This document shows positions 8,484 to 17,632 of a stretch of 64,000 nucleotides of DNA, in pieces; position 1 is the stretch's first letter; the number at the start of each line of letters is the position of its first letter. The stretch is from Fodinicurvata sp. EGI_FJ10296. Its GTDB lineage: Bacteria > Pseudomonadota > Alphaproteobacteria > DSM-16000 > Inquilinaceae. The translations under genes were made by a program, and so were the position numbers. Location: the NCBI RefSeq assembly GCF_040712075.1, contig NZ_JBFCVL010000007.1:62001-126000 (forward strand). Reading direction: 5' to 3'. Under the pieces are notes generated by a model, which saw only the letters and a list, made by a program, of their open reading frames with translations, was not told the origin of the DNA and ran no database searches.

Positions 8484-9626
8484 ATGGGGTTACCGCATCA
8501 GTGCCGGATTTCCGTCCAGCTACTGACTGCAGCAGTTCTCCTGTTGCTGGCTGCTCCCGGCGCCAAAGCTGATGACGGATCCGATTCAGAAGCAATCCAG
8601 GACGCGCTCGACCGCACCCGAAATGGGGGCACTGTACACCTCAATGCGAGGGAGTACCGCCTGACCTCGCCGCTTCGACTTCAGCACGACAACGCCACGC
8701 TGATCGGACAAGGGCCAGAGCAGACCATTCTGTACGCGGATTTCGAAGGAGACGACATCGGCGTCATCGAAATCCACGGGCAACTGATGCGCGATACAAC
8801 GCCGTCGAATTGTGTCGCGCTGCATGGGGATCGACGTTCGAGCGACGACCAACTGGAGACGGATGTGGCCCTGGCCGCTCGGCACTCCGGGTCGTCACTG
8901 GCGATCCGTGCCAGGAACACCGAGGATTTTCTCCAATCGATCGGCTCGCAGGTCTGGAACGAAGAGTATCCCATGATCCGGCAAACTCTGGTTATCGCCG
9001 ATGCTATTGACAGCAAATTCATCCAACTGGATCGGCCTTTGGGGTTGGACGTTCCTGACGGGGCTCGGGTCTGCCCGATCGACCTCGTCGAAGACGTCAT
9101 CCTGCGCGACCTGACGATAGTCTATGACGCTGGCTTTCAACCCGATCCAACGGAATACGAGAACACCGCCCCGACAAACCGTGTCGACGGCGTATCCATC
9201 CAGGGCGCATTGCGGCCCCGGATCGAGAATGTCACCGTGTACAATGCCGGGCGCCACCCCTTCAACCTCGACAATGTTCTCGATGCCCGCCTGCGAGCGG
9301 TGTCAGCGTTCGGCGCCTACAACAAGGGTGCCGGTGGCAACGGCTATTTCCGTCTCGCACGGACCTATCACAGCCGGATCGACGGTCTCGTCGCACGCGG
9401 ATTGCGACATCTTGCGATCCAGTGGTCCAGCTACGGCAATTCTCTGGCCGGCGTTGACAGCGATACGGACATCAACTTCCATGGAGGGCATGTCCGGAAC
9501 AACCAGGTCATCGTCGATTCTCTGACCATACGTCCCGGTCATCCCTGGGGGGAGGTCTTCGTAACGCCCGACGACGCGGATTGGGCGCCGCCCGACGGAC
9601 CAGGCAATGTTGTCGTACACCGTTGA
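8484..9626 (+). CDS. Secreted right-handed beta-helix protein, possible uronan epimerase or lyase
   Basis: A 380-residue exported protein with a Sec signal peptide ending in an AKA site near residue 30. After an N-terminal GGTVHL/Y-type strand repeat typical of the pectate-lyase superfamily, the protein continues as imperfect beta-helix coils. Position as the last gene of the alginate-like cluster suggests the role of AlgG, the mannuronan C5-epimerase, but the AlgG signature DPHDRSH is absent. The nearest counterpart is DINFHGGH at 329-336, which has the His but differs around it. A lyase or a structural carbohydrate-binding helix is equally possible. The ATG at 8484 has GGAGA six bases upstream; ATG 8472 does not. 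It ends 21 bases before a convergent gene. Confidence 0.65.
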   Translation: MGLPHQCRISVQLLTAAVLLLLAAPGAKADDGSDSEAIQDALDRTRNGGTVHLNAREYRLTSPLRLQHDNATLIGQGPEQTILYADFEGDDIGVIEIHGQLMRDTTPSNCVALHGDRRSSDDQLETDVALAARHSGSSLAIRARNTEDFLQSIGSQVWNEEYPMIRQTLVIADAIDSKFIQLDRPLGLDVPDGARVCPIDLVEDVILRDLTIVYDAGFQPDPTEYENTAPTNRVDGVSIQGALRPRIENVTVYNAGRHPFNLDNVLDARLRAVSAFGAYNKGAGGNGYFRLARTYHSRIDGLVARGLRHLAIQWSSYGNSLAGVDSDTDINFHGGHVRNNQVIVDSLTIRPGHPWGEVFVTPDDADWAPPDGPGNVVVHR

Positions 9627-9647
9627 CCGATCCGGGAGCGACGGTGG

Positions 9648-10811
9648 TCAGTCGAGACGACCTTCGGATGCACGCTGATAGAGGTCCAGGGCGACGGCTT
9701 CGGTAACCTCGATCGGGTTGCCGCCGGCGGTTGGATCGTGCGGGGCCATGGCGGCCATGGTCTCGAAGTCACCGATGCCGGGCTTCAGGTCCGCCAGCGT
9801 GTGCGGTACGCCCAGATTGGCCCGCAGTTCCAGAATATGAGCCAGATAGGCATCAAAGCTCGGCTCCAGTCCCAGGAATGCCGCGAGGCGCGAGATCTTG
9901 TCCTCGATCGCCGGCCGGTTCAGACGCAGCACATAGGGCATGAACACGGCGTTGGTCATGCCGTGATGGGTGTCATGGATGGCGCCCAGCGGATGCGACA
10001 CGGCATGGATCGCGCCCAGCCCCTTTTGGAAGGCGACCGATCCCATGGCGGCGGCGGACATCATATGGCTCCGGCCCTCGATATCTGTCGGATCGGCGGC
10101 CACACGCGGCAGGGCGTCGTTGACCAGGCGCAGGCCTTCCACGGCGATGCCTTCGGCCATCGGATGATAGCTGGGCGCGCAATAGGCCTCCAGGCAATGG
10201 GCCAGCGCGTCCATGCCCGTGCCGATCGTGATCGCGGTCGGCATGCCCACGGTCAGTTCGGGGTCGCAGATGGTGACGGCCGGCATCATCTTCGGGTGGA
10301 AGATCACCTTTTTCGTATGGGTGTCTTCCCGGGTAATGACGCCGGCGCGCCCGACCTCGGAACCGGTTCCGGCGGTTGTCGGCACGGCGACGATGGGCAG
10401 GATGCCGGCCGCATCGGCGCGGGTCCACCAGTCGCCGATATCCTCGAAATCCCAGATTGGACGAGACTGGCCCGCCATGAAGGCGACCACCTTGCCGACA
10501 TCCAGCGCCGAACCGCCGCCGAACGCCACCACGCCGTCATGACCGCCCGCCTTCAGCGCCGCAACGCCGGCATCGACATTGGCGCCAACGGGGTTGCCCT
10601 GAACGTCGGAGAACACGGCCGCACCGAGCCCCGCCGCCCGCAAGGCATCGACCGCCGCCCCGACCATTGGCAGGTCGGCAAGCACGCGGTCTGTAACCAG
10701 CAACGGCGCCTTCATGCCCGCCGCACGGCAGGCGTCGGGCAATTCGGCGATCCGGCCGGCGCCGAAGCGGATCGCGGTCGGGAAGGTCCAGTTTCCACGC
10801 AGTGTCGGCAT
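9648..10811 (-). CDS. Iron-containing alcohol dehydrogenase
   Basis: A 387-residue cytoplasmic NAD(P)-dependent group III alcohol dehydrogenase. The cofactor loop GGGSALDVGK is at 98-107 and the TTAGTGSE segment at 145-152. The metal ligands expected from FucO-type enzymes are present: Asp201 and His205 (GMDALAHCLEAY), His269 and His283. It is last in an apparent operon after a glutamine-synthetase-like ligase and an aldehyde dehydrogenase (gap 41 bases), suggesting it oxidises an alcohol to the aldehyde used by its neighbour. The substrate cannot be read from the sequence. Confidence 0.88.
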   Translation of the reverse strand: MPTLRGNWTFPTAIRFGAGRIAELPDACRAAGMKAPLLVTDRVLADLPMVGAAVDALRAAGLGAAVFSDVQGNPVGANVDAGVAALKAGGHDGVVAFGGGSALDVGKVVAFMAGQSRPIWDFEDIGDWWTRADAAGILPIVAVPTTAGTGSEVGRAGVITREDTHTKKVIFHPKMMPAVTICDPELTVGMPTAITIGTGMDALAHCLEAYCAPSYHPMAEGIAVEGLRLVNDALPRVAADPTDIEGRSHMMSAAAMGSVAFQKGLGAIHAVSHPLGAIHDTHHGMTNAVFMPYVLRLNRPAIEDKISRLAAFLGLEPSFDAYLAHILELRANLGVPHTLADLKPGIGDFETMAAMAPHDPTAGGNPIEVTEAVALDLYQRASEGRLD

Positions 10812-10852
10812 TGCGGTACTCGTCCAATCCAGTCAGTGGGTGCGGCGCGCCG

Positions 10853-12235
10853 TCAGATCGAGCGCAGATGATAGCTCTTGGGCCGGGTCAGCATCTCGAA
10901 CCCGATCACCGACATCGATGCCCCGCGTCCGGTGTCCTTGACGCCGGTCCAGGCCAGACCCGGATCGACATAGTCACAGCGGTTCATGAACACCGTGCCG
11001 GTTTCGATATCGCGGCCGAGCCGTTCGGCGGCGTCCGTGTCGCTCGTCCAGATCGACGCGGTCAGGCCATAGGGGCTGTCGTTCATCATGGCGACCGCCT
11101 CGGCGTCGTCCTTGACCTTCATGATGCCGACCACCGGGCCGAAGCTTTCGTCGCGCATGACCGTCATGGAATGATCCACATCCGTCAACACCTGGGGCAG
11201 CAGATAGGGCGTCCCCTCCCGGGAGGCCGCGAACCGGGCAGGATCGATCCAGGCCCTGGCGCCCTTCGCCACGGCCTCGGCGGTCTGGGCACGGACGACA
11301 TCGGCGAACCGCGTCGCGGCCATGGGGCCGAGCGTCGTCGCCTCGTCCAGCGGATTTCCAAGGGTATAGTCGCCGGTCTGAGCGACGAACGCCTCCACGA
11401 ACCGGTCATAGAGGCTTTCGTGCACATAGACCCGCTCGATGCCGCAGCAGCACTGACCGGCGTTATAAAACGCACCATCCACCAGATTGGCGACCGTGGC
11501 ATCGAAATTGGCATCGGGGCGGACATAGGCGGGATCCTTGCCGCCGAGTTCGAGGCCCATCGAGGTGAACGTCCCGCCACATGCCTTCGAAATCGCCCGG
11601 CCGCCAGCGACCGATCCGGTGAAATTGACGTGATCGACCGACCCCGTGGACAGGATCCTTGCGGCGGCGTCGTGGTCAAGCACCAGATGCTGGAACAGTC
11701 CCGCCGGAAGCCCGGCCTTGTCCGCCGCCATCTGAAAGCGATCGCCGACCAGGATCGTCTGCTGGGCGTGTTTCAGGATGACCGCATTGCCGGCCAGCAG
11801 CGCCGGCGCGACCGTGTTGATCGTCGTGATATACGGGTAGTTCCATGGCGCCACGACGAAAACGATGCCGGCCGGCTCGCGGGCGATATAGCGGCGGAAG
11901 CCGTCCATCGGTTTGGGCACGACGGGCGCCAGCGCCTCGTCGGCGATATCGACCATATAGCGGATGCGTTCCTCGAATGGCCCGAACTCGCCGCCATAGC
12001 GCACCGGGCGCCCCATTTGCAGGGCCATCTCCGGTACAATCTCGTCCTTCATCGACTTCATTGCATCGAGGAATCGCAGCAAGGCAGCCTTGCGTTCGGC
12101 CAACGGCACCTGACGCCATTCCTTCTGGGCGCGGCGCGCACTGGCCAGCGCCGCCTCGATTTCCGAAGCCGAAGCGGCAGGACGCCGGGCGACTTCCCGG
12201 CCATCAACGGGGGAAACGCAGACGATTTCTGACAT
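10853..12235 (-). CDS. NAD(P)-dependent aldehyde dehydrogenase
   Basis: A 460-residue ALDH-superfamily enzyme converting an aldehyde to its acid. Seen motifs: APWNYP with Asn132, the general base Glu229 in LELGGKDP, the nucleophile Cys263 in GQCCC, and ESFGPVVG in the C-terminal part. The ATG at 12235 begins the normal ALDH N terminus; an open frame continues upstream but reads antisense through the ligase gene and is not part of the protein. It lies between the glutamine-synthetase-like gene (77 bases upstream) and the iron alcohol dehydrogenase, the order expected for a gamma-glutamylated substrate processed from alcohol or aldehyde to acid. Confidence 0.9.
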   Translation of the reverse strand: MSEIVCVSPVDGREVARRPAASASEIEAALASARRAQKEWRQVPLAERKAALLRFLDAMKSMKDEIVPEMALQMGRPVRYGGEFGPFEERIRYMVDIADEALAPVVPKPMDGFRRYIAREPAGIVFVVAPWNYPYITTINTVAPALLAGNAVILKHAQQTILVGDRFQMAADKAGLPAGLFQHLVLDHDAAARILSTGSVDHVNFTGSVAGGRAISKACGGTFTSMGLELGGKDPAYVRPDANFDATVANLVDGAFYNAGQCCCGIERVYVHESLYDRFVEAFVAQTGDYTLGNPLDEATTLGPMAATRFADVVRAQTAEAVAKGARAWIDPARFAASREGTPYLLPQVLTDVDHSMTVMRDESFGPVVGIMKVKDDAEAVAMMNDSPYGLTASIWTSDTDAAERLGRDIETGTVFMNRCDYVDPGLAWTGVKDTGRGASMSVIGFEMLTRPKSYHLRSI

Positions 12236-12312
12236 TTTTCTGTACTCTCTCTTGCCACTCGACCTTGAGACGGGGCGCCGGCCGTCAGGCCGCCACGCCG
12301 GATTCTGATTCG

Positions 12313-13713
12313 TCAAATGATCTCGAAATAGCGGGCCATTTCCCAATCGGTGATAGCCCGCCGGAACTCCCGTTCCTCCCATTGCCGTGTGGCGGCAAAA
12401 TGGTCGACGAAGCCGTCGCCGAACAACATTCTCGCCGGCTCGGACGCCTTCAGCCGGTCGGCCGCTTCCATCAACGTGCGCGGCAAGGCACGGGTGGCGG
12501 GCAGCGATTTCTCGTAAGCATTGCCCTCGATCGGATCGCCCGGCTCGATACGGTTCTCGATGCCCCATAGGCCGGACCCGATCGCCGCGGCAAGCGCGAT
12601 GTGCGGATTGATGTCGGCCGCCGAAATCCGGTACTCGACGCGCTGCGATTTCGGAGAACCGGGGATCACCCGCAGCGCGGTCGTCCGGTTTTCCACGCCC
12701 CAGGCGGCATCGGTCGGCGCCCAGAAGCCGGGGATCAGGCGGGTATAGCTGTTGACCGTCGATGCGACCATCGACAGCAGTTCCGGCATCAGCGCCTGCT
12801 GTCCACCGACGAACCATCGCATGGCGTCCGACATCCGATACGGCTTGTCGGCGTCGTGAAAAGCCGATGCGCCGGTTTCCTTATCGGTCAGCGACAGATG
12901 CAGATGCCCGGATTGGCCCGGCCAGTCCGGCGACCACTTCGCCATGAAGGTCGCCATCCACCCCTGCCGCTGGGCCAGAATTTTGGTAAAGGTCTTGAAC
13001 AGGGCCGCATTGTCGGCGGCGGTCAGCGCGTCGGTCACCGTCAGGGCCGCCTCCAGGACGCCTGGTCCGGTCTCGGTGTGCAGGCCCTCCAGTTCCATAT
13101 CCATCGCCCGGCAGGTGGCGAGCAGATCCTCGTAGAATTCCGCATGCACGCCGGCGCGCAGCATCGAATAGCCGAAAAAGCCCGGCGTGATGGTGCGCAG
13201 ATTGCGGTACCCCTTTTCGCGAATCGAGTGGGGCGTCTCGTCGAACACAAAGAACTCGAATTCCGCCGCCGCGGCGACGTCATAGCCCATCGACGCCGCC
13301 CGATCGAGTACCCGGCGCAGGACACCGCGCGGACACACACTTTCGTAGACGCCGGTGAATTCGCCCAGAACCAGTGGAAGATCGTCCTCGAACGGGATCA
13401 GCCGCGTCGTTTCGGGCAAGAGGCGCAGGCCGGCATCCTCATACCCGTTGTGCCAACCGGCAACGGAAACATTATCGTAAAGCTGGTCGTTATTGTCCCA
13501 GCCAAGGACGACATTGCAGAATCCGAAGCCTTTCTCCAGCGACCCCTCGAACTTCTTCCGGCTCATATATTTGCCGCGGAAGATACCATCGACATCGAAC
13601 GCCCCGACCTTGACATGGGGCAGATCCCGCTCGCGCAGCAACGCGAGAAGGTCCTCGGCATTCGTGGGGGCTCTCCGGTCCGACGGGCTCATGGGTCGGC
13701 TCTCCTCAGTCAT
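12313..13713 (-). CDS. Glutamine synthetase-like gamma-glutamyl ligase
   Basis: A 466-residue member of the glutamine synthetase family. Metal and substrate residues are visible in EFEFF (Glu151, Glu153), ETGPGVLEAA (Glu214, Glu221) and GHLHLSL (His270). The length and the operon with dehydrogenases fit the catabolic branch (PuuA, IpuC and similar), which joins glutamate to an amine using ATP, rather than GlnA itself. The amine is unknown. GAGG lies five bases upstream of the ATG at 13713; a second ATG seven codons in is possible. It is the first gene of the reverse operon. Confidence 0.85.
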   Translation of the reverse strand: MTEESRPMSPSDRRAPTNAEDLLALLRERDLPHVKVGAFDVDGIFRGKYMSRKKFEGSLEKGFGFCNVVLGWDNNDQLYDNVSVAGWHNGYEDAGLRLLPETTRLIPFEDDLPLVLGEFTGVYESVCPRGVLRRVLDRAASMGYDVAAAAEFEFFVFDETPHSIREKGYRNLRTITPGFFGYSMLRAGVHAEFYEDLLATCRAMDMELEGLHTETGPGVLEAALTVTDALTAADNAALFKTFTKILAQRQGWMATFMAKWSPDWPGQSGHLHLSLTDKETGASAFHDADKPYRMSDAMRWFVGGQQALMPELLSMVASTVNSYTRLIPGFWAPTDAAWGVENRTTALRVIPGSPKSQRVEYRISAADINPHIALAAAIGSGLWGIENRIEPGDPIEGNAYEKSLPATRALPRTLMEAADRLKASEPARMLFGDGFVDHFAATRQWEEREFRRAITDWEMARYFEII

Positions 13714-14031
13714 TGTCCCTCGGCGCTAGGCCAGCCCGAGACGACCACAGCGCGGGCTCGGCGTCCAGCGGACAATGCCGCTTCTGGTCGGGGCCGGACC
13801 GCCCTTGACGCCCCGGTGACGCTCCTGCCTCCGATTAGGCGCCCCACCGCCGTTGCGCATTGGCGTCATTCTCGCTATCCTGACCGAACAGGGGTCGGCA
13901 AGTGTCGGCCTCTTTGAACGAGTGCATTCGCGCCTAATCATCCAAAGCGACCAGGCTCATTTCCCGGCGCCCGCCTGAAAAACACTCGAATTCCCGAAAT
14001 TCACGATCTGGATATTAAAGCTCAATTACAA
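13714..14031 (+). other. Divergent intergenic region
   Basis: A 318-base gap between the divergent ligase operon and the HPP-CBS gene. It must hold both promoters. I see no convincing -35/-10 pair, no strong inverted repeat and no coding signal; the last 60 bases before 14032 are AT-richer. Confidence 0.5.
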
Positions 14032-15219
14032 ATGTCGAATATCTTATTGGCTGCGCGCAGCAGAACATTACTGACAATTTATCGAAGATTACAAGCCTTC
14101 GGGCCGGTCATGGGGCAACCAAAGGGGTTCGAGCCGGCACGCGCTGCGGTCGGCGCAGGTTTGGCGCTCGTTTTGTGTGGCCTTATCCTGATCGGTGCGG
14201 ATACGGTGTTTCGCGACGGCCTCGATTTGTGGCTGATCGCCCCCCTGGGCGCGTCGGCATTTCTGATCTTCGCCGTACCGAATTCACCATTGGCCCAGCC
14301 CTGGTCGGTCATCGTCGGCAATGGCGCGTCGGCTGGCGTCGCGGTAACCATCATTCTTCTCGACATCCCGATTGAAATCGCAGCCGGGCTGGCCGTCGCC
14401 GGGGCCATGGTGCTGATGGCCCTCTGCCGCGCCCTTCATCCGCCGGGGGCCGCCGTGGCGTTGTCTGCGATTCTCGCCGCGCCGGAGGTCGCCGATCTTG
14501 GATACAAGTTCGTTCTGACGCCGGTTCTCGTCGATTCGGCCATTCTTGTTGGACTCGGCATTGGGTATAACCGCCTGACCGGCCGCAAATATCCGTTTCG
14601 GCAACCGAACCCGCGAAACAGCCATGCGACAGCCGATCGGGCCCCCGATCGTCGTCTCGGGCTCGGGCCGGAGGAATTGTCCTCGATCCTGTCGCACCAT
14701 AACCTGTCGCCGAATATCGGCGCGGAAGATTTCGGACGGGTGCTGGCGGCGGCTGAGAAAGAAGCGGCCCGCCGCCATTTCGACGGGCTGACCTGCAGCG
14801 ATGTGATGTCGCGCGACGTCGTCTCTGTCGGGCGCGACGCGCCGCTTGTTCAGGTGGCCGACCTGTTTCGCCGCCATCGCTTCAAGACATTGCCGGTCCT
14901 GGGCGAGCAGGACCGTCTTTGTGGCATCATCACCCAGAACGATTTCATCCAGCGCGGATGGCCGAACGGCCATCGGCACAAAGAGCCCCGGGCCGAAGAC
15001 ATCATGACCGTCAGACCGATCAGCGTCGCACCGGCCGATGGGATCGGCGTCCTCGTCACGCTGCTTGCCGATGACGGCGTACAGGCCGCCCCAGTGGTCG
15101 AGGTCGGGATCGGGGGCGAGGCCGGGGGCGACCGTCTGGTCGGCATCGTCACGCGCTCCGACCTGCTCGCCGTCCTGGCGCGCCGTACGATCCTGGCGGG
15201 CAAGACTGCCGCCGCCTGA
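14032..15219 (+). CDS. HPP-family membrane protein with two CBS domains
   Basis: A 395-residue inner-membrane protein. Residues about 30-185 form the HPP transmembrane domain with the characteristic APLGASAFLIF, PNSPLAQPW and ALHPPGAA motifs. Two cytoplasmic CBS domains follow (about 255-310 and 322-385), which usually bind adenine nucleotides. HPP proteins have been linked to nitrite transport in plants and cyanobacteria; in bacteria the role is poorly defined. The CBS pair suggests gating by energy status. It appears to be a single-gene unit, convergent with the ABC exporter genes. An 8-bp hairpin (15206-15213 with 15229-15236) overlaps its 3' end. Confidence 0.85.
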   Translation: MSNILLAARSRTLLTIYRRLQAFGPVMGQPKGFEPARAAVGAGLALVLCGLILIGADTVFRDGLDLWLIAPLGASAFLIFAVPNSPLAQPWSVIVGNGASAGVAVTIILLDIPIEIAAGLAVAGAMVLMALCRALHPPGAAVALSAILAAPEVADLGYKFVLTPVLVDSAILVGLGIGYNRLTGRKYPFRQPNPRNSHATADRAPDRRLGLGPEELSSILSHHNLSPNIGAEDFGRVLAAAEKEAARRHFDGLTCSDVMSRDVVSVGRDAPLVQVADLFRRHRFKTLPVLGEQDRLCGIITQNDFIQRGWPNGHRHKEPRAEDIMTVRPISVAPADGIGVLVTLLADDGVQAAPVVEVGIGGEAGGDRLVGIVTRSDLLAVLARRTILAGKTAAA

Positions 15220-15254
15220 TTGGGCTCTGGCGGCAGTAATCGGGCCCCTGTCGG

Positions 15255-16067
15255 TCAGCGTTCGCGATTATAGAGCCGCACGGCGATCGGCGCGCAGACG
15301 GCGGCAACGGCCAGCGGCGATGCGAGGGCCAGTCCGATCTCGCCGATATCGGCCGCTCCCGCCATCAGCCCCCGGATCGCTGTGGTCACATGCGAAACCG
15401 GGTTGACCGCCACCAGTGACTGCAGCCATCCAGGCATCGTCGCCGGATCGACATAGACATTCGACACGAAAGTCATCGGCATCAGGACCAGCCAGCCCAG
15501 CGTCATGACCGTCGACGGCGTGCGCACGACCAGCGAAATCAGCGTGAATATCCAGCTGAATCCGAGGGCGAAGACGTTAAGCAGAACGATCGAGGCAACG
15601 ATTCCGGTAATGCCGGCCTCTGTGCGATAGCCGAGGCCGAAACCGATCACGAAGACAATTGCCGCCGAGATGGAATATCGCGCGATGTCGCCGGTCATGG
15701 CCCCGGCGATCGGCGACAGCCGCCAGATCGGCATCGATTTGAAGCGGTCGTAGATGCCCTTCGACAGATCCGTGTTCAGCGTGAAGCCGAGATAAATCGA
15801 AGTGAACATGACCGTCTGCACGAGAATGCCGGGCAGCAGAAACTGCAGATAAGCACCGGCCGATCCGGCCAGCGCGCCGCCGAACAGATACGTGAACAGC
15901 ACGGTGAACATGACCGGCGTGACCACGACGTCGAACACCTGTTCGGGCATGTGCTTGATTTTCAGCAGCGCCCGCCAGGCGAAAGTCATGACATTGGCAA
16001 CGCGTGACGGCGGCACCGGCCGGTCCGCTGACAGCAGCGTGCGCATACGATTGTTTTGGTCCGTCAT
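15255..16067 (-). CDS. ABC-2 type exporter permease, DrrB-like
   Basis: A 270-residue inner-membrane permease with about six hydrophobic segments and the ABC-2 pattern [20 protein letters not shown], followed by a late [13 protein letters not shown] motif typical of the daunorubicin-resistance type. It would form the export channel with the ATPase encoded immediately upstream: the reading frames overlap by four bases (ATGA), which implies translational coupling. The exported compound is not identifiable; drugs, lipids or glycolipids are the usual cargo. Confidence 0.88.
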   Translation of the reverse strand: MTDQNNRMRTLLSADRPVPPSRVANVMTFAWRALLKIKHMPEQVFDVVVTPVMFTVLFTYLFGGALAGSAGAYLQFLLPGILVQTVMFTSIYLGFTLNTDLSKGIYDRFKSMPIWRLSPIAGAMTGDIARYSISAAIVFVIGFGLGYRTEAGITGIVASIVLLNVFALGFSWIFTLISLVVRTPSTVMTLGWLVLMPMTFVSNVYVDPATMPGWLQSLVAVNPVSHVTTAIRGLMAGAADIGEIGLALASPLAVAAVCAPIAVRLYNRER

Positions 16068-17089
16068 GCAGCCCCCCGCGATCCGCCGGTTTCGGAGTCG
16101 GTTCCGGAATCGGACCCGGAGTCCGTCGGACCATCAACCGCACCGTGTCCGGTCAGGGCGAAAAAGACCTCATCCAGGCTGGGCTGACCGAGCGAGAAGC
16201 CCGATAGCGGCAGCGACGCCCCGGACAGACGGTTCAGGACCGGCACCGCCGCGTCGGGATCGGTCAGCTGGATCGCCATTACTCTGGGATCGGCGTCGGT
16301 GTGTATGGTGATATCGGCGCCGAGCGTCTCGGTCACCAGAGCCATGGCCGCCGGCCGGTCGCCGGCATTCTTCAGCCGGATATGCAGAACGCCCGTGCCG
16401 ACCGAGGCCTTGAGTTCCGCACTCGTCCCCTCGGCGATGACGCGGCCACGGTCGATGACCGCGATCCGGTCGGCCAACTGGTCCGCTTCCTCCAGGTACT
16501 GCGTCGTCAGCATCACCGTCGTGCCCGCGGCCGCCAGCGCACGGACGATTTCCCACACGTCGTTACGGCTGCGGGGGTCGAGGCCGGTTGTCGGCTCATC
16601 CAGAAAAAGCAGGTCCGGAGTGGCGAGAATGCTGGCAGCGATATCGATGCGCCGGCGCATGCCGCCGGAAAACGCCTTGACCTGCCGACCGGCCGCGTCG
16701 CCAAGGTCGAACGCGTCGAGCAGATCGACGGCTCGCTTCTTCGCCCAGGCGCGGGGAAACCCCAGCAGCCGGGCGAGGAGAACAAGGTTCTCCGCGCCAG
16801 TCAGATCCTCGTCGATCGAGGCGAATTGGCCTGTCAGGCTAATGCGTCGCCGGATGCGCTGGGGCTCGCGCACCAGATCGTGCCCCAGAACGACGGCGCG
16901 GCCCGCGTCCGGCCGCAGCAATGTCGCCAGCATGCGGACGGTCGTCGTCTTGCCGGCACCATTGGGCCCCAGCACGCCATAGATGGCGCCCTGCCCGACC
17001 GACAGATCGATACCGTCGACGGCCCGCGTCGAGCCGAATGCCTTAACCAGGCCGGTGGCCTCGATGGCCATGGAGGATCGCGATGTCAT
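16064..17089 (-). CDS. ABC exporter ATP-binding protein, DrrA-like
   Basis: A cytoplasmic ATPase of about 341 residues that powers the DrrB-like permease. Walker A GPNGAGKT, signature SGGMRRR, Walker B LLFLDEP followed by TTGLD, and the switch His region TTQYLEE are all intact. An extra C-terminal domain of about 100 residues ends in a Ser/Asp/Gly-rich tail. The ATG at 17089 is chosen; the conserved family sequence begins at a further ATG six codons downstream (17071), and a TTG at 17101 is less likely. No regulator is adjacent, so its inducer is unknown. Confidence 0.88.
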   Translation of the reverse strand: MTSRSSMAIEATGLVKAFGSTRAVDGIDLSVGQGAIYGVLGPNGAGKTTTVRMLATLLRPDAGRAVVLGHDLVREPQRIRRRISLTGQFASIDEDLTGAENLVLLARLLGFPRAWAKKRAVDLLDAFDLGDAAGRQVKAFSGGMRRRIDIAASILATPDLLFLDEPTTGLDPRSRNDVWEIVRALAAAGTTVMLTTQYLEEADQLADRIAVIDRGRVIAEGTSAELKASVGTGVLHIRLKNAGDRPAAMALVTETLGADITIHTDADPRVMAIQLTDPDAAVPVLNRLSGASLPLSGFSLGQPSLDEVFFALTGHGAVDGPTDSGSDSGTDSETGGSRGAA

Positions 17090-17212
17090 GATCGGGAACA
17101 ATACTGCCGCAACCGATGGGACGCAGTATCGCGTATCATACGCGCCAGCCGGATTCCAGCACTGTGAGCGTCAATCCGCGGTCATACCGGCAGGAGGTCC
17201 GGAGGTTGGCAT

Positions 17213-17533
17213 TCAGCGCCGGCCGTAGCCGCCATTGGTGCGGTCACGGTCAAGGACGATATATTCACCCTCAACGACATCGCCGCCGCCGGCTGCGCTA
17301 TGTCCCGAGCGATGATGACCGGCGTTGAAATTGCCGTTGCGGCGGCGCCCGAACCATGCGGCGATCGCGCCTGCAACCAGAACCACCGGCACGACGATCA
17401 ACGCGATACCGGCGGCCAGCACCATGAACAACAGACCCACCAGTACCGACGCCGCGACGATCAGGAAAGCCGCCCAGCGCGGGAGCCTGACGACACGATA
17501 TCCGAATCCCTGAAACCCGCCGTTTTGCACCAT
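17213..17533 (-). CDS. Small two-helix membrane protein of unknown function
   Basis: A 106-residue protein I do not recognise. Residues about 21-62 form two adjacent hydrophobic helices rich in Val, Ala and Leu, followed by Arg-rich residues (WFGRRRNG), a Gly/His-rich linker and a tail containing VVEGEYIVLDRD. A GAGGAA ribosome site lies about seven bases before the ATG, which supports it as a real gene. The positive residues after the helices suggest the tail is cytoplasmic. It is monocistronic in appearance, between the ABC exporter and the TRAP genes. Confidence 0.65.
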   Translation of the reverse strand: MVQNGGFQGFGYRVVRLPRWAAFLIVAASVLVGLLFMVLAAGIALIVVPVVLVAGAIAAWFGRRRNGNFNAGHHRSGHSAAGGGDVVEGEYIVLDRDRTNGGYGRR

Positions 17534-17632
17534 GAAAGTTCCTCTTTGCTATCTGCGCGGCGCCTCCGCAGCGCAGTCCCGTACGATATCGTCATTCATG
17601 GCGCCGGATTCAAATCCTGGTATCGGCCGTGA

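Noticed and set aside
9738-10871. A 377-codon forward frame opposite the iron alcohol dehydrogenase
   Set aside because: His/Arg/Gly-rich shadow typical of antisense GC-rich DNA; the reverse-strand enzyme is unambiguous.
10853-12817. A 654-codon reverse frame containing the aldehyde dehydrogenase
   Set aside because: The first ~195 codons run through the glutamine-synthetase-like gene in another frame and have no family similarity; the ALDH starts at 12235.
15206-15236. A CTGCCGCC/GGCGGCAG hairpin as a terminator
   Set aside because: It has a 15-base loop, overlaps the HPP gene end and lacks a T-run; left as a note only.
17600-17632. A T-loop-like sequence (GGATTCAAATCC) suggesting a tRNA
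   Set aside because: No acceptor stem, anticodon arm or CCA can be folded around it.
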